Assembly: GCF_900120385.1 (NCBI RefSeq)
Contig: NZ_LT635494.1
Coordinates: 1,176,423 to 1,240,422, forward strand
Length of the DNA: 64,000 nucleotides
Origin: Olsenella phocaeensis
GTDB taxonomy: Bacteria; Actinomycetota; Coriobacteriia; Coriobacteriales; Atopobiaceae
Reading direction: 5' to 3'
Shown here: positions 52,678 to 61,787 of the stretch, piece by piece
Layout: every line of letters starts with the position of its first letter
How positions within the stretch are numbered: the first letter of the stretch is position 1
The notes under the pieces: generated by a model
Databases searched by the model: none
What the model was told of the DNA's origin: nothing
Seen by the model: only the letters and a program-made list of their open reading frames with translations
Made by a program: the position numbers and the translations under genes

Positions 52678-53796
52678 CTACGCCTTTGCGCCATCACGCA
52701 TCTTGGTGAGCTCCTCAGTGTCCATGTCGAACGCGCTCTTGGGCTTGATTTCACCGGACGCTATCTTCTGCGTGATCTCGTCGACCTTCTTTCGCGTGTC
52801 CTCGCTCACAAGCTTCTGATAGTTGTCGTTGTCCGCCAGCCCAATGGCGCCGTACGCAACATCCATATTGACGGGCGTGCCCACCTTGAGGCTGCCATCC
52901 CAAAGACCTGTGGCAGACTTGATGGTGGCCTCATCCAAACGCTTGAGGGAAGAGGTCAGGACGTGCTGAACCAGATCGGGCTGGCTGTCAATGAGCTCGC
53001 TGTAGATGTCGGTGTCACAGCCGATGAGAGCCTTACCGGTATTGCTGGAAGCTGTGACGGCGCCCATGATGCTCTGCGATGCGGGAGCATAGACGACCTC
53101 GGCACCCTGGTTATAGAGCTGGGTGGTCATCTCGAGGCAGGTTGCGACGTCCTCGAAGGAGCCAACGTATGAGGTATTAACCTTAATCGACTCATCGACG
53201 TTCTTGACGCCCTCGATATAGCCAACGAGGAAGTCGTTGATGCCTTGGGCATCCATTGACCCGATGAAGCCAGCCACCTTGTTGTCAGGGAAGTTCTCGA
53301 GGATGTAGTTGCCCGCGACGGTGCCGGCCAGGAATCCCGCCTCATTGCCCGGGAAGGAAACGCCCAGGATGTTGGGTACGGTCGAGGCGACGTCCAGCAG
53401 GACGTAGCTCTTATCGGGATAGTCGGGAGCAACCCCTTCGAGAACCTCTCGCATCGAGAAGGTCGAACAGACGATCAGATCCCAATCCTGGTCAGACACG
53501 TCCCTCAGCGTAGCCTCGTAGGTAGTCTCGTCACGACCCATTTCGACAATCTTGGTCTCGCAGCCATAATCACTCGCGAGAGTGTTGATGCCCTTGGCAG
53601 TCGAGTCGTAGAAGCCCTTGTCGCCAAGGTTGCCGCTCACCAAGAAGATCACTTTCTTGCCCTTGGCGCCATCGGACGAGAAACCGTCCTTGGCAGGGGC
53701 GACATCAGAATCGGATCCGCCCTTACTGCAACCAGCAAGAACGAGAGCACTAACGGTACCGAGGCTGACGGTGACGAACGAACGACGATCCAGCAT
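52678..53796 (-). CDS. BMP-family nucleoside-binding lipoprotein
   Basis: A 372-residue substrate-binding lipoprotein. The signal peptide ends in LVLAGC, and the residues after Cys are SKGGSDSD. KKVIFLVSGNLGDKGFYDST opens the BMP/PnrA-like fold, with LGVSFPGNEAGFLAGTVA and VAGFIGSMDAQGIND further on. It delivers nucleosides to the permeases downstream. ATG 53796 has AGGAGG four bases upstream. It is the first transporter gene and sits after the regulator gene with 179 bases between. Confidence 0.92.
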   Translation of the reverse strand: MLDRRSFVTVSLGTVSALVLAGCSKGGSDSDVAPAKDGFSSDGAKGKKVIFLVSGNLGDKGFYDSTAKGINTLASDYGCETKIVEMGRDETTYEATLRDVSDQDWDLIVCSTFSMREVLEGVAPDYPDKSYVLLDVASTVPNILGVSFPGNEAGFLAGTVAGNYILENFPDNKVAGFIGSMDAQGINDFLVGYIEGVKNVDESIKVNTSYVGSFEDVATCLEMTTQLYNQGAEVVYAPASQSIMGAVTASSNTGKALIGCDTDIYSELIDSQPDLVQHVLTSSLKRLDEATIKSATGLWDGSLKVGTPVNMDVAYGAIGLADNDNYQKLVSEDTRKKVDEITQKIASGEIKPKSAFDMDTEELTKMRDGAKA

Positions 53797-53975
53797 TATT
53801 CCTCCTAAGTACAAAGCCCTTTACTGGCAACGCTGGGGATGCGACCGCACTCCCACCACACCGTACGGACCGCCTGTAAAAGCGCGGGACAAGCCAGGTC
53901 CCTCCTTTCGGAACGAATAGCTCAACGGATGGCACCTACAAACGTGAGAGGGAAGGCGGAGGCTCACCAGAATTG

Positions 53976-54755
53976 TCAGAGATGACGCTGTGCGCCCTCT
54001 CGCCTCATTTCCAGGCGATAGCAATCGCTCCTGAGGTAGTTCTTGAAGTGTCCTATAGGGGCTTCTTTGCCATAGGCAATCTCGCTCAGGCAAAGCACGA
54101 GGTCCGCATCACGACACCAATCCGGCGCGCCCTGCGCTATCGTGATATCGGTATGCGTATCCACAACCTGAGACTGAATCGTATCGAAGAGGAATTCATC
54201 CATGGTGGCTTCATCGCTGGGATCAACGGAGGACTCCTCAAGGTAGCCGGCTGGGATGAGCCAGATGGACTTGGCGACCGGAGACTGGTCGCTGTAGTAG
54301 AGGATGTCAGAGGTGAGCACCAAGGCACCCTCGGGTATGCCCAACTGAACGCTCAGCCAGTGTCCGGCAAGGGTGAAGCGCCAGCTCGCATGATGATGAG
54401 TGATGGGAAGAGTGCAGAAGGTCTCACAAGCATTGGTGTAGGTCTGCAAGCCTTCAAGCTGAACTTTGCCCTGGGGGGCGATTTCCGCACAACGACCCTG
54501 GCCCTTTATCAGCAGGCCGTCCTCTACAAGGTAACGCATGGCCTTGCGGATGGTGCCCCGGCTCATGCCAAAGTGTTCGGCAAGCTGGCTCTCGCTGGGA
54601 AGCTGCATGCCCTCCCGCACCTCATCCGAACGGATGAGGTTATAGAGCGTATCGTAGATGCGCACGTAGAGAGGCATCCCGGGATTCTTGTCGCCGTCAG
54701 GAATCGGAATGTCGTGCAGGGCGACCACCTGAGTCTTAGGCTCATGCTCAATCAT
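53976..54755 (-). CDS. GntR/HutC-family regulator of the nucleoside operon
   Basis: A 259-residue regulator with an N-terminal winged helix (QLPSESQLAEHFGMSRGTIR, then KAMRYLVEDGLL) and a C-terminal UTRA-type ligand domain. ATG 54755 overlaps the stop of the upstream phosphorylase-like gene by four bases (ATGA), so the two are translated together. The dyad AACTTG-N6-CAAGTT at the operon promoter (56397-56414) is of HutC type and is the probable binding site. A nucleoside or base would be the likely effector. Confidence 0.85.
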   Translation of the reverse strand: MIEHEPKTQVVALHDIPIPDGDKNPGMPLYVRIYDTLYNLIRSDEVREGMQLPSESQLAEHFGMSRGTIRKAMRYLVEDGLLIKGQGRCAEIAPQGKVQLEGLQTYTNACETFCTLPITHHHASWRFTLAGHWLSVQLGIPEGALVLTSDILYYSDQSPVAKSIWLIPAGYLEESSVDPSDEATMDEFLFDTIQSQVVDTHTDITIAQGAPDWCRDADLVLCLSEIAYGKEAPIGHFKNYLRSDCYRLEMRREGAQRHL

Positions 54756-55528
54756 GCTCGCACCCCCGCCTCTGCCTTGTCGCGAGCAATCAGTAGCCGC
54801 ATGCCCTCGACGGCCACGTCGATTGCCAGATTCAGGGGGTCCAACGCCCAATTCGCTTCGTCATCGGAATAGTACCCTGCCTCACAACCGTTGCCCAAAA
54901 CTGCCGCCGCCCGCATGCGCAGGGATCCCGCAATGACAAAAAGCGTGGCGCAGGACATCTCGCCCGCAAGGGCACCTCCTTGGGCATAGGCGTCCCACCT
55001 ATCCCTAAGCTGGCGCTCCATAGGACCGGACCCAGTCAAGAATTGAGAAGAGAATCGCGCCTTCGTGACCACAACACCCACGTGACTGGTGGCATCTCTC
55101 CCCCTCCCCACATCGCAGAGGGCAGCTAGAACGTCTGTGTCCGGCACGGCAGGATACTCTTCGAGCGCATACTGCCTACCCACCCCCTCCATACGCACGG
55201 CACCGTTGGGAAAAATGAGGTCTCCCGTATGGACGGATGGCACAAGCGCCTCGCAAGTGTCTACCTTGACAAGGGTTCGCGCGCCGCATTCATGCAGCTC
55301 CTCGACTGCAATGCCCAAGGCGGGTCCACCCAGTCCGGAAGATGTGACGGAAACCCTTGTCTGGTCGAGCAGGCCCGTGAAAGTGCGGAACTCCCGGTTG
55401 CAGGCAACCTCAACGGCATCGTCAAGAGAGTCCGCGATACGGACGGCGCACTCCGGCGTTGCAGGCAAGAACACGTACTCCCCGACATCACCTTCCTGGA
55501 TGGCGAGGTGCATCATCTGCTTGCTCAT
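54752..55528 (-). CDS. degenerate nucleoside phosphorylase paralogue
   Basis: A 258-residue NP-I fold protein with several altered key positions. The phosphate-binding PGDP reads PATP, the IRIGSTGA segment reads VKVDTCEA (both the Arg and the Gly residues lost) and the VEMEAS ribose-binding segment reads GEMSCA. NREFRTFTG and SSGLGGPALGIAVEEL keep the fold signature. It is probably a poor enzyme or a ligand-binding pseudoenzyme. ATG 55528 has GGGAGG upstream. It overlaps the GntR start by four bases, a coupling that suggests a regulatory partnership. Confidence 0.72.
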   Translation of the reverse strand: MSKQMMHLAIQEGDVGEYVFLPATPECAVRIADSLDDAVEVACNREFRTFTGLLDQTRVSVTSSGLGGPALGIAVEELHECGARTLVKVDTCEALVPSVHTGDLIFPNGAVRMEGVGRQYALEEYPAVPDTDVLAALCDVGRGRDATSHVGVVVTKARFSSQFLTGSGPMERQLRDRWDAYAQGGALAGEMSCATLFVIAGSLRMRAAAVLGNGCEAGYYSDDEANWALDPLNLAIDVAVEGMRLLIARDKAEAGVRA

Positions 55529-55541
55529 TGCTGCGACCTCC

Positions 55542-56306
55542 CTAGATCTTGAATCGGTCAGCATGGATAAGCATGCGAAGCCCTGCTATGGCGACCTCGA
55601 TTGCACGCCTCTCCCATGCAGCTGGATAATCCTGCTTGTCGTTGGAATATGTCCGATAGTTAGTTGCACAGATCATTATCGAGGCGCAGCGCAGGCCTTT
55701 GGCGGAACCCAGGAGGAACAGCGGCGCACACTCCATGCTCGTATTCGTTGCCCCAGCTCTCTCATAAGAATCCCACCGAAAGGAGAGCTCGTCATGAACG
55801 GGCTTGGTTTCGGGCGCAGCCTCGGTGTAGAAGGAGTCTTTTGTGATTGTGACACCCGTGTTGTAAGGAAAGCCACTTTGGCTAGCTGCTTGCTCCAGGC
55901 ATCGAAATAGCTGATAGTCCGGAACGGCGGGAAAATCGCGGGGCAGAAAATAATCTCCGGTACCCTCCATTCGCACCGCGCCCCTTGGAATTATTACGTC
56001 ACCAATCTTTGAGACGGGCGAGCTCGAGGCACAGGAGCCCACTCGTATGAAGGTGTCCGCACCGCATTCGCTCAGCTCTTCAACGGCGAGCGCCATAGCA
56101 GGCCCACCAATGCCCGTGGACGTGACGGTTACAGGAACACCTTCAAGAGTGCCATAGAAGGTTAGATAGCCGCCACGATGGGCCACTTCGTGGGAATTAT
56201 CAAAATACTCGGAAATCAAGGCAGCACGCTCGACGCTGCCGGGAATCAGGACATATCGACCGACTTCATTTGCGCTCACACCGGTATGAAGCAGGCGCTT
56301 CCCCAT
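55542..56306 (-). CDS. nucleoside phosphorylase paralogue
   Basis: A 254-residue NP-I family protein, the first gene of the operon. IRVGSC and TSMECAPLFLL are kept, so the phosphate Arg and ribose Glu survive. PGDP is changed to PGSV, and the NNRE segment reads HRGG. Activity is plausible but substrate use may differ from the intact copy at 48076. ATG 56306 has GGGGG seven bases upstream; the longer frame lacks similarity. It is followed 13 bases later by the degenerate paralogue. Confidence 0.75.
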   Translation of the reverse strand: MGKRLLHTGVSANEVGRYVLIPGSVERAALISEYFDNSHEVAHRGGYLTFYGTLEGVPVTVTSTGIGGPAMALAVEELSECGADTFIRVGSCASSSPVSKIGDVIIPRGAVRMEGTGDYFLPRDFPAVPDYQLFRCLEQAASQSGFPYNTGVTITKDSFYTEAAPETKPVHDELSFRWDSYERAGATNTSMECAPLFLLGSAKGLRCASIMICATNYRTYSNDKQDYPAAWERRAIEVAIAGLRMLIHADRFKI

Positions 56307-56396
56307 CAGACACCCCCTGATTTCCAGTAGCCATGCATGCAAAATTCGTACGGGTGACTTCAAATCCGTCTAGTGAGAATGTATGACGCATTCACA

Positions 56397-56430
56397 AACT
56401 TGACTATACAAGTTGGTGTGAACGGTACAA
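56397..56430 (-). promoter_or_regulatory. nucleoside operon promoter with HutC-type operator
   Basis: On the minus strand TTGTAC (56425-56430) and TATAGT (56403-56408) are 16 bases apart. The dyad AACTTG-ACTATA-CAAGTT (56397-56414) overlaps the -10 box. It resembles HutC/GntR sites. The first start codon lies about 90 bases downstream. Confidence 0.65.
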
Positions 56431-56481
56431 ATATTCCGCCAACCGGAATTGTTTTAGCTGTTAGTTGGTACTGATAGATTT

Positions 56482-56511
56482 AACTTGTCCATCCATTGAT
56501 ATGGATAAGTT
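56482..56511. repeat. inverted repeat upstream of the nucleoside operon
   Basis: AACTTGTCCAT (56482-56492) and ATGGATAAGTT (56501-56511) pair at 10 of 11 positions and repeat the AACTTG half-site of the operator at 56397. The stretch 56307-56821 has no convincing gene on either strand. Confidence 0.55.
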
Positions 56512-56678
56512 AAGACAGCAACAGAGAAATAACAGCAAGTCCTACGAATTCGCGTGCGTCATCAGGATGGCGGCCGACGAATGGCCCGAAGCTAGGTGCC
56601 GGCTCACCAATGGGGCCATCAACATCTGCGTACAGGTGGCTATCGGCCCATCGAGTGGATTGTTTTTGCAGAGTGCGC

Positions 56679-56707
56679 CAGCCCCTAGTTAGTCACGCCA
56701 GGGGCTG
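56679..56707. terminator. stem-loop before the GRP transporter gene end
   Basis: CAGCCCCT (56679-56686) pairs with AGGGGCTG (56700-56707), followed by ATTT on the plus strand. It lies 115 bases beyond the transporter stop (minus strand), so it may terminate that gene. Confidence 0.5.
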
Positions 56708-56821
56708 ATTTCCAGGTCCTTTGGGTTCACATGCTCTAGCGTGTCCTCATGGCTGACGATGACCTCGTCCGATCTAGGATGCTTGCATGCAATCCACCCT
56801 CACCCACAGGCAATCCGAGCG

Positions 56822-57733
56822 TCAGGCCTTGGTCAGCCCAATAAGAACGCCGCCAAAGGCGACCAGAGCCATGCCCGTGACGACGAAGGCAAGGCCTCGG
56901 GCCGACCTGTGCTCGTGGAGCAGGACTAGGCCGCCAACGGTCGACACGATGACGTTCATCTGGGCAAGGGTCCAACCCACGGCGAGGCCGTTCATCTGGT
57001 TGGACAGCAGAACGCATGCGTTCGCAATGGCGAAAAGCGCTCCCGCGAGCATGTTCTCCCAAGTCTTGCGTCCGAGAACCGCCTCAGGGCTGCCGACCAG
57101 CCTGCCCTTGGATGAGACGAGCCCTATCGCGAACGAGCTTGCGACCATGAACAGTGACTGTGGCAGCAGAAGGTCCAGGGCATCGACGGCAAAGATGCTG
57201 CTCGTCGAGGCATAGGCGACGCTCAGGCCGGCGGACAGCATGACGCAGGCCATGCCTCGTGCGTTCGCCGACCAGCCCTCGTGCCCAGGACGAGATGCGG
57301 CGGATTCGATGGCGGAAGCGTCCTCGCGAGAGCAGAGAACCACGCCCGCAGCCACGAGCACGAGGGCGAGTAGGCCCAAGGCCAGCTGGGACTGCCCCCG
57401 CCACTCACCAAGGAACAGCACGCCAATCGCCGACGTGCCCAGGAGCTGGACGCCAGTGGACACGGGCACCGAGCGCGACACACCCAGGATGCCAAAGCTG
57501 TAGAGAAGCAGGGCCTCCGACGCGCTCCAGGCAATGCCATCGATGGCGGCCGCCACGACAAGCCCCGACGACCAGGCGACCGGACGGACCAGCGACATGA
57601 CAAGGGCGAGAGGCAGCGTAGGGAGGGCAAGCCCCAGCTGCTTGTTTGCGACGCTGCCGCCCACCAACTGCGAAACGCAGCCCATGAGGCCAAAGCCGAA
57701 CGCGGGCACAAGACCCACCAGAATCGCCAGCAT
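56822..57733 (-). CDS. GRP-family sugar transporter (RbsU/GlcU-like)
   Basis: A 303-residue membrane protein with ten hydrophobic segments and the GRP-family start LAILVGLVPAFGFGLMG. Conserved parts include SRSVPVSTGVQLLGTSAIGV and MNVIVSTVGGLVLLHEHR. Members import glucose or ribose by proton symport. Position between two nucleoside operons makes ribose a plausible substrate, though this is inference. ATG 57733 has GGGGGAGAGG upstream. It is a single-gene unit. Confidence 0.82.
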   Translation of the reverse strand: MLAILVGLVPAFGFGLMGCVSQLVGGSVANKQLGLALPTLPLALVMSLVRPVAWSSGLVVAAAIDGIAWSASEALLLYSFGILGVSRSVPVSTGVQLLGTSAIGVLFLGEWRGQSQLALGLLALVLVAAGVVLCSREDASAIESAASRPGHEGWSANARGMACVMLSAGLSVAYASTSSIFAVDALDLLLPQSLFMVASSFAIGLVSSKGRLVGSPEAVLGRKTWENMLAGALFAIANACVLLSNQMNGLAVGWTLAQMNVIVSTVGGLVLLHEHRSARGLAFVVTGMALVAFGGVLIGLTKA

Positions 57734-57795
57734 CCCTCTCCCCCGTCCATGTCGCAGACGACGCGCGACGACGTCGTGCAGCGGACCGCATGCGT

Positions 57796-57838
57796 ACGGG
57801 GGACGCGACGGCATTCCCGCACCGCCCGCATCCCCCGT
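57796..57838 (-). terminator. stem-loop after the pyrimidine operon
   Basis: ACGGGGGA (57796-57803) pairs with TCCCCCGT (57831-57838), 38 bases past the pdp stop on the minus strand. No U-tract is obvious. Confidence 0.5.
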
Positions 57839-57875
57839 GCCCACAGAAATCGTCGTAACCCGGCAGGACTATCGC

Positions 57876-59207
57876 CTATGCATCCAAGCGCTCGACCCCG
57901 TCGCGCGTAACGCGCGCGTGGAACAGCGGGATAGCCGTGGGCTCCTCCGTGCGAATGTCCAGCGCGGAGAGAAGGATGCGCTCCCCCTCGTCGCACAGCG
58001 CCTCGTCGGCGGCATACAGCGTTGCGAGCAGGTCCCCCTCAGCGACGGCGTCACCACTCTTCTTGGCCAGGACGATGCCCGCGGAGTAGTCTATCGCGTC
58101 CTCCTTGCGCGCACGACCGGCACCCAGCGCCACCGACGCTATGCCACAGCGCTCGGTGTCCATCGCATAGAGCCAGCCAGAGCGCTGCGCACGCACCTCA
58201 CGGGCCACGCGCGGCTGCACGAGACTGTCGAAGGCGTCGTCGAGCAGGGAGGCGTCACCGCCCTGGGCGGCAACCATCTCCTTGAGCTTCGCGAAGCCCG
58301 CTCCGTTGGCGATCTGCTCGCGTGCCATGTGCCGGCAGTCGTCCATCTGCCCCTTGCCCGCCAGGAAGAGCATGTTGCCCGCCAGCTCGACGCAGATGTC
58401 GGTCAGGTCCTTGGGACCCCTGCCCTGCAAGGTCGCCGCAGCCTCGGCAACCTCCAGGGCATTGCCTATGCAGTTGCCCAGAGGCCTGCCCATGTCGGTG
58501 ATCATCGCGACGGTGGTACGGCCGACGTGCTCGCCAATCTCGACCATAGACCGAGCCAGCTCTATGGCGTCGTCGACGGTCTTCATGAACGCCCCGCTGC
58601 CGCACTTGACATCGAGGAGGATCTTGTCGGAACCAGCCGCTATCTTCTTGCTCATGATGCTGGAGGCGATGAGCGGCAGGCTGTCGACGGTGGCGGTGAC
58701 GTCGCGCAGGGCATAGAGCTTCTTGTCAGCCGGGACGAGGTTGCCCGTCTGGCCGATGATGGCCACGCCGACCTCGCTCACGATCCTCACGAAGCGGTCG
58801 CGCTCAACCGAGGTGGAGAGGCCGGGAATGGACTCGAGCTTGTCAAGGGTGCCGCCCGTGTGTCCCAGCCCACGGCCGCTCATCTTGGCGGTCTTCACTC
58901 CAAGCGAGGCAACGATGGGCGCGACGACCAGCGAGGTCTTGTCGCCCACGCCACCGGTGGAATGCTTGTCTACCTTGATGCCGGGAATGGGAGAGAGGTC
59001 CACCACGTCGCCCGACGCGACCATGTCCATGGTGAGCGTCGCAGTCTCGCGAGCGCTCATCCCCCTGAAGTAGATGGCCATGCACAGGGCAGAGGCCTGA
59101 TAGTCGGGTATCTGGCCCGAGACATAGCCGTCGACGAAGAACTTGATCTGCTCGTCGCTCAGCTCCCCGCCATTGCGCTTGGTCTCGATGACGTCGTACA
59201 TCCTCAT
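57876..59207 (-). CDS. pdp: pyrimidine-nucleoside (thymidine) phosphorylase
   Basis: A 443-residue NP-II family enzyme that phosphorolyses thymidine, deoxyuridine or uridine. The signature VDKHSTGGVGDKTSLVVAPI is complete, with SGRGLGHTGGTLDKLESIPG and the KCGSGAFMK active-site segment. Length and domain order (helical alpha domain, alpha/beta domain, small C-terminal domain) are standard. Its ATG overlaps the cytidine deaminase stop by four bases, so the pair is co-translated: deaminated cytidine is passed on for cleavage. Confidence 0.95.
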   Translation of the reverse strand: MRMYDVIETKRNGGELSDEQIKFFVDGYVSGQIPDYQASALCMAIYFRGMSARETATLTMDMVASGDVVDLSPIPGIKVDKHSTGGVGDKTSLVVAPIVASLGVKTAKMSGRGLGHTGGTLDKLESIPGLSTSVERDRFVRIVSEVGVAIIGQTGNLVPADKKLYALRDVTATVDSLPLIASSIMSKKIAAGSDKILLDVKCGSGAFMKTVDDAIELARSMVEIGEHVGRTTVAMITDMGRPLGNCIGNALEVAEAAATLQGRGPKDLTDICVELAGNMLFLAGKGQMDDCRHMAREQIANGAGFAKLKEMVAAQGGDASLLDDAFDSLVQPRVAREVRAQRSGWLYAMDTERCGIASVALGAGRARKEDAIDYSAGIVLAKKSGDAVAEGDLLATLYAADEALCDEGERILLSALDIRTEEPTAIPLFHARVTRDGVERLDA

Positions 59208-59644
59208 TGGCCATCAGCCTCCCTTTGTGCCGCCTCGAGGTCATGGGAGCCAAAGCCCAGCGGCAGCAGGTCTTCCAACAGATAGGTCCTGATCTGGCGC
59301 GGCGAGGCGGCCAGCACCACCCTGAAGCTCCGAGGGTCGCAGAACTCCTCCATCACCTGGCGGCACACGCCACAGGGCGCACACCAGTTGCTGATGGGAA
59401 GCCTCTCGGCCCCACCGACGATGGCGATGGCCACGAACTCCCTCGCCCCCTCGCTCACCGCCTTGAAGAACGCGGTACGCTCCGCGCAGTTCGTGGGCGT
59501 GTAGGACGCATTTTCTATGTTGCAGCCACGCCATACCCTGCCCTTCGAGTCGAGAAGGGCGGCACCCACGGAGAAGTGCGAGTACGGGGCGTATGCCTCC
59601 TCTCGCGCGGCGATGGCCTCCCGAACGAGCGCTACCTCGTCCAT
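59204..59644 (-). CDS. cdd: cytidine deaminase
   Basis: A 146-residue zinc enzyme that converts cytidine to uridine. NCAERTAFFKAV has the CAE zinc and catalytic Glu motif and APCGVCRQVMEEF the PCxxC zinc ligands. YAPYSHFSVGAALL is the usual N-terminal substrate segment. I prefer the second of two adjacent ATG codons (59644), which has better spacing from GGGAGG. It is followed, with a four-base overlap, by pdp. Confidence 0.94.
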   Translation of the reverse strand: MDEVALVREAIAAREEAYAPYSHFSVGAALLDSKGRVWRGCNIENASYTPTNCAERTAFFKAVSEGAREFVAIAIVGGAERLPISNWCAPCGVCRQVMEEFCDPRSFRVVLAASPRQIRTYLLEDLLPLGFGSHDLEAAQREADGQ

Positions 59645-59743
59645 CATGCCTCCCTTGACGGGGCGCTCGGCTGGCTGCGAGGTGCCCCGACGGTCTTCCT
59701 TCGGACTCCCGTAGCCCGAGAGGTCCCCGTACCGCACGACATG

Positions 59744-60664
59744 CTAGCGCGCACCCTTCCTGTAGGGCACGCCATCGGCCTTGGGTGCCACGGAACGACC
59801 CACGAAGAGCACCAGCACGATGATGGTCAGGATGTAGGGCAGCATCGCCATGAGCTGGCTGGGGATTGCGATGTCACCACCGCCCAGTATCACGGTGAGG
59901 GCCTGGGCCAGGCCAAACAGCAGGCAGGCACCGTAGGCTCCATGCGGCCTCCACTTGCCGAAGATGACGGCGGCGAGCGCGATGAAGCCCTGGCCGCTGA
60001 TGGCCGTCTGGGTGAACTGCGAGACGATGGCCAGCGTGACCGAAGCGCCGCCGAAGCCCGCCAGCATGCCCGAGACGATTACGCAGACGTAGCGCGTGCG
60101 CTCGACGTTTATGCCCAGGGTGTCGGCGGCAGCAGGGTGCTCGCCCACGGCGCGGACGCGCAGGCCCCACTTGGTCTTGTAGAGGACGAACCACATGATC
60201 ACCGCGGCAACCAGGCCCAGGGCGACCGTAACGTCCACGTTGAGGCTCGCGTACGGCGTGCCGGCAAGGGCCTTGTCACCGAAGAGCTTGGGCAGCGTGG
60301 TGTAGACGGGGGTCATTGCAGCGTTGTCAAAGAGCCGGCGGCAGAAGAAGAGGGCGAGCCCGGGCGCCAGGAGGTTGATTGCGACGCCCGAGACCGTCTG
60401 GTCAGCCCTGAAGGTGATGGACGCGAAGGCGTGGAGGAGGGCAATGATCGCACCGGTGAGGCCTGCGGCCAGAAAGCCCAGCCAAGGGTTCCCGGTGAAG
60501 TACGATACGGCAGAGGCCGTGAAGGCGCCGACCATCATCATGCCCTCTATGCCGATGTTCACGACGCCCGAGCGCTCCGAGATGACGCCCGAGAGGGCGC
60601 CGAACACGAGCGGCGTCGAGTACATGAGGGTGATGCCGATGAGTAGAAACAGGCTGCTAGGCAT
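59744..60664 (-). CDS. nucleoside ABC transporter permease (NupQ/YufQ-like), second system
   Basis: A 306-residue membrane permease with about nine hydrophobic segments. MYSTPLVFGALSGVISERSG and VVNIGIEGMMM, then GLRVRAVGEHPAAADTLGIN, are the same family features as in the first system (48881). ATG 60664 overlaps the previous permease stop by eight bases. It completes the importer of the pyrimidine-linked operon. Confidence 0.9.
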   Translation of the reverse strand: MPSSLFLLIGITLMYSTPLVFGALSGVISERSGVVNIGIEGMMMVGAFTASAVSYFTGNPWLGFLAAGLTGAIIALLHAFASITFRADQTVSGVAINLLAPGLALFFCRRLFDNAAMTPVYTTLPKLFGDKALAGTPYASLNVDVTVALGLVAAVIMWFVLYKTKWGLRVRAVGEHPAAADTLGINVERTRYVCVIVSGMLAGFGGASVTLAIVSQFTQTAISGQGFIALAAVIFGKWRPHGAYGACLLFGLAQALTVILGGGDIAIPSQLMAMLPYILTIIVLVLFVGRSVAPKADGVPYRKGAR

Positions 60665-61787
60665 TTGCGACCCCCTTCTCCCTGCGCTCAAGCCAATCGG
60701 CAACCATGGGAACGACCTGCGAGAGGGCCATGAGGAACACGATGGTGCCAATCATGATGTTGATGATGTCGGATGGCGCCCCCATGACCTGCTGGACGCT
60801 CTGCCCGCCATAGATGAGTCCGCTGAACAGGAACCCGGCGAAGATGCACCCTATGGGCGAGGAGCCGGCAATGAAGGCCACCGAGAGGCCGTTGAAGCCA
60901 TTGTTCTCGAATGCGGCCAGGGTGGATATGTTATGCGGCTCCAGGCCGGTCACTGCCAGAGCGCCCGCCAGGCCGCAGAGGGCGCCCGAGATGAGCATGC
61001 AGGTGACTATGTTGCGGTTCACGTTGATGCCGGCGAACTGGGCCGCCTCGCGGTTGAGGCCCACGGCGCGCATCTCGTAGCCCATCTTGGTGCGCTTCAG
61101 CAGCACTGCGATGAGGATGGCACAGGCCACCGCGATGAGGATGCCCACGTTGACGTCAGTCTTCACGAGCACCTCGTAGAGCCAGGGGGTCCCCTTGAGG
61201 GTGGCGAGCCCCTCCTCCGAGAGCTTCCACTTGGGGAGGATCATGGTGTAGCTGGAAGGATTGACGGCATAGGTGCTCGTCGACTCCGGCTGGTGGAAGG
61301 CGGGCACGTTGACCACGAAGTTGCAGGCGTAGAGGCTAATCCAGTTGAGCATGATGCTGGTGATGACCTCGTTTATCCCGAACTTCGCCTTGAGCCAGCC
61401 AACGAGGGCGCCACATGCGGCCCCGCCGAGCGTCCCCGCGAGAATGACGAGGGGGACCTGCAAGACGGGCGGGAAGTCGCAGCTGATGCCAACGATCGCC
61501 GCGCAGATGGTGCCAGTCACGTACTGGCCTTCGGCACCGATGTTGAAGAGGCCCGTCTTGAAGGCGAAGGCCACGGCCGTGCCGGTCAGAATCAGGGGGG
61601 TTGCCTTGATGACGACGTTGGAGATGTACTTGGGCTTGCCGATCATGCCGTTAAACAGGGCCGCGAAGGACGGTCCGGGCGCATAGCCCGCGATCGCGAG
61701 CACTATGGCTGCGATCAGGAAGCCTACGGCGATTGCCAGTATCGATGCCGCGATGGGCTTCCTCAATAGCTTGACGATGGTTTTCAT
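60657..61787 (-). CDS. nucleoside ABC transporter permease (NupP/YufP-like), second system
   Basis: A 376-residue membrane permease. ATPLILTGTAVAFAFKTGLF and MRAVGLNREAAQFAGINVNR are the usual landmarks. Its ATG overlaps the ATPase stop by four bases. A GFNGLSVAFIAGSSPIGCIF segment near the C-terminus lies in the last helices. Confidence 0.9.
   Translation of the reverse strand: MKTIVKLLRKPIAASILAIAVGFLIAAIVLAIAGYAPGPSFAALFNGMIGKPKYISNVVIKATPLILTGTAVAFAFKTGLFNIGAEGQYVTGTICAAIVGISCDFPPVLQVPLVILAGTLGGAACGALVGWLKAKFGINEVITSIMLNWISLYACNFVVNVPAFHQPESTSTYAVNPSSYTMILPKWKLSEEGLATLKGTPWLYEVLVKTDVNVGILIAVACAILIAVLLKRTKMGYEMRAVGLNREAAQFAGINVNRNIVTCMLISGALCGLAGALAVTGLEPHNISTLAAFENNGFNGLSVAFIAGSSPIGCIFAGFLFSGLIYGGQSVQQVMGAPSDIINIMIGTIVFLMALSQVVPMVADWLERREKGVANA

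Noticed and set aside
56465-56692. 75-codon plus-strand frame in the nucleoside operon promoter region
   Set aside because: No ribosome site, no domain and it runs through operator-like repeats.
57534-59285. 583-codon plus-strand open frame
   Set aside because: It is antisense to pdp, which has a complete family signature.
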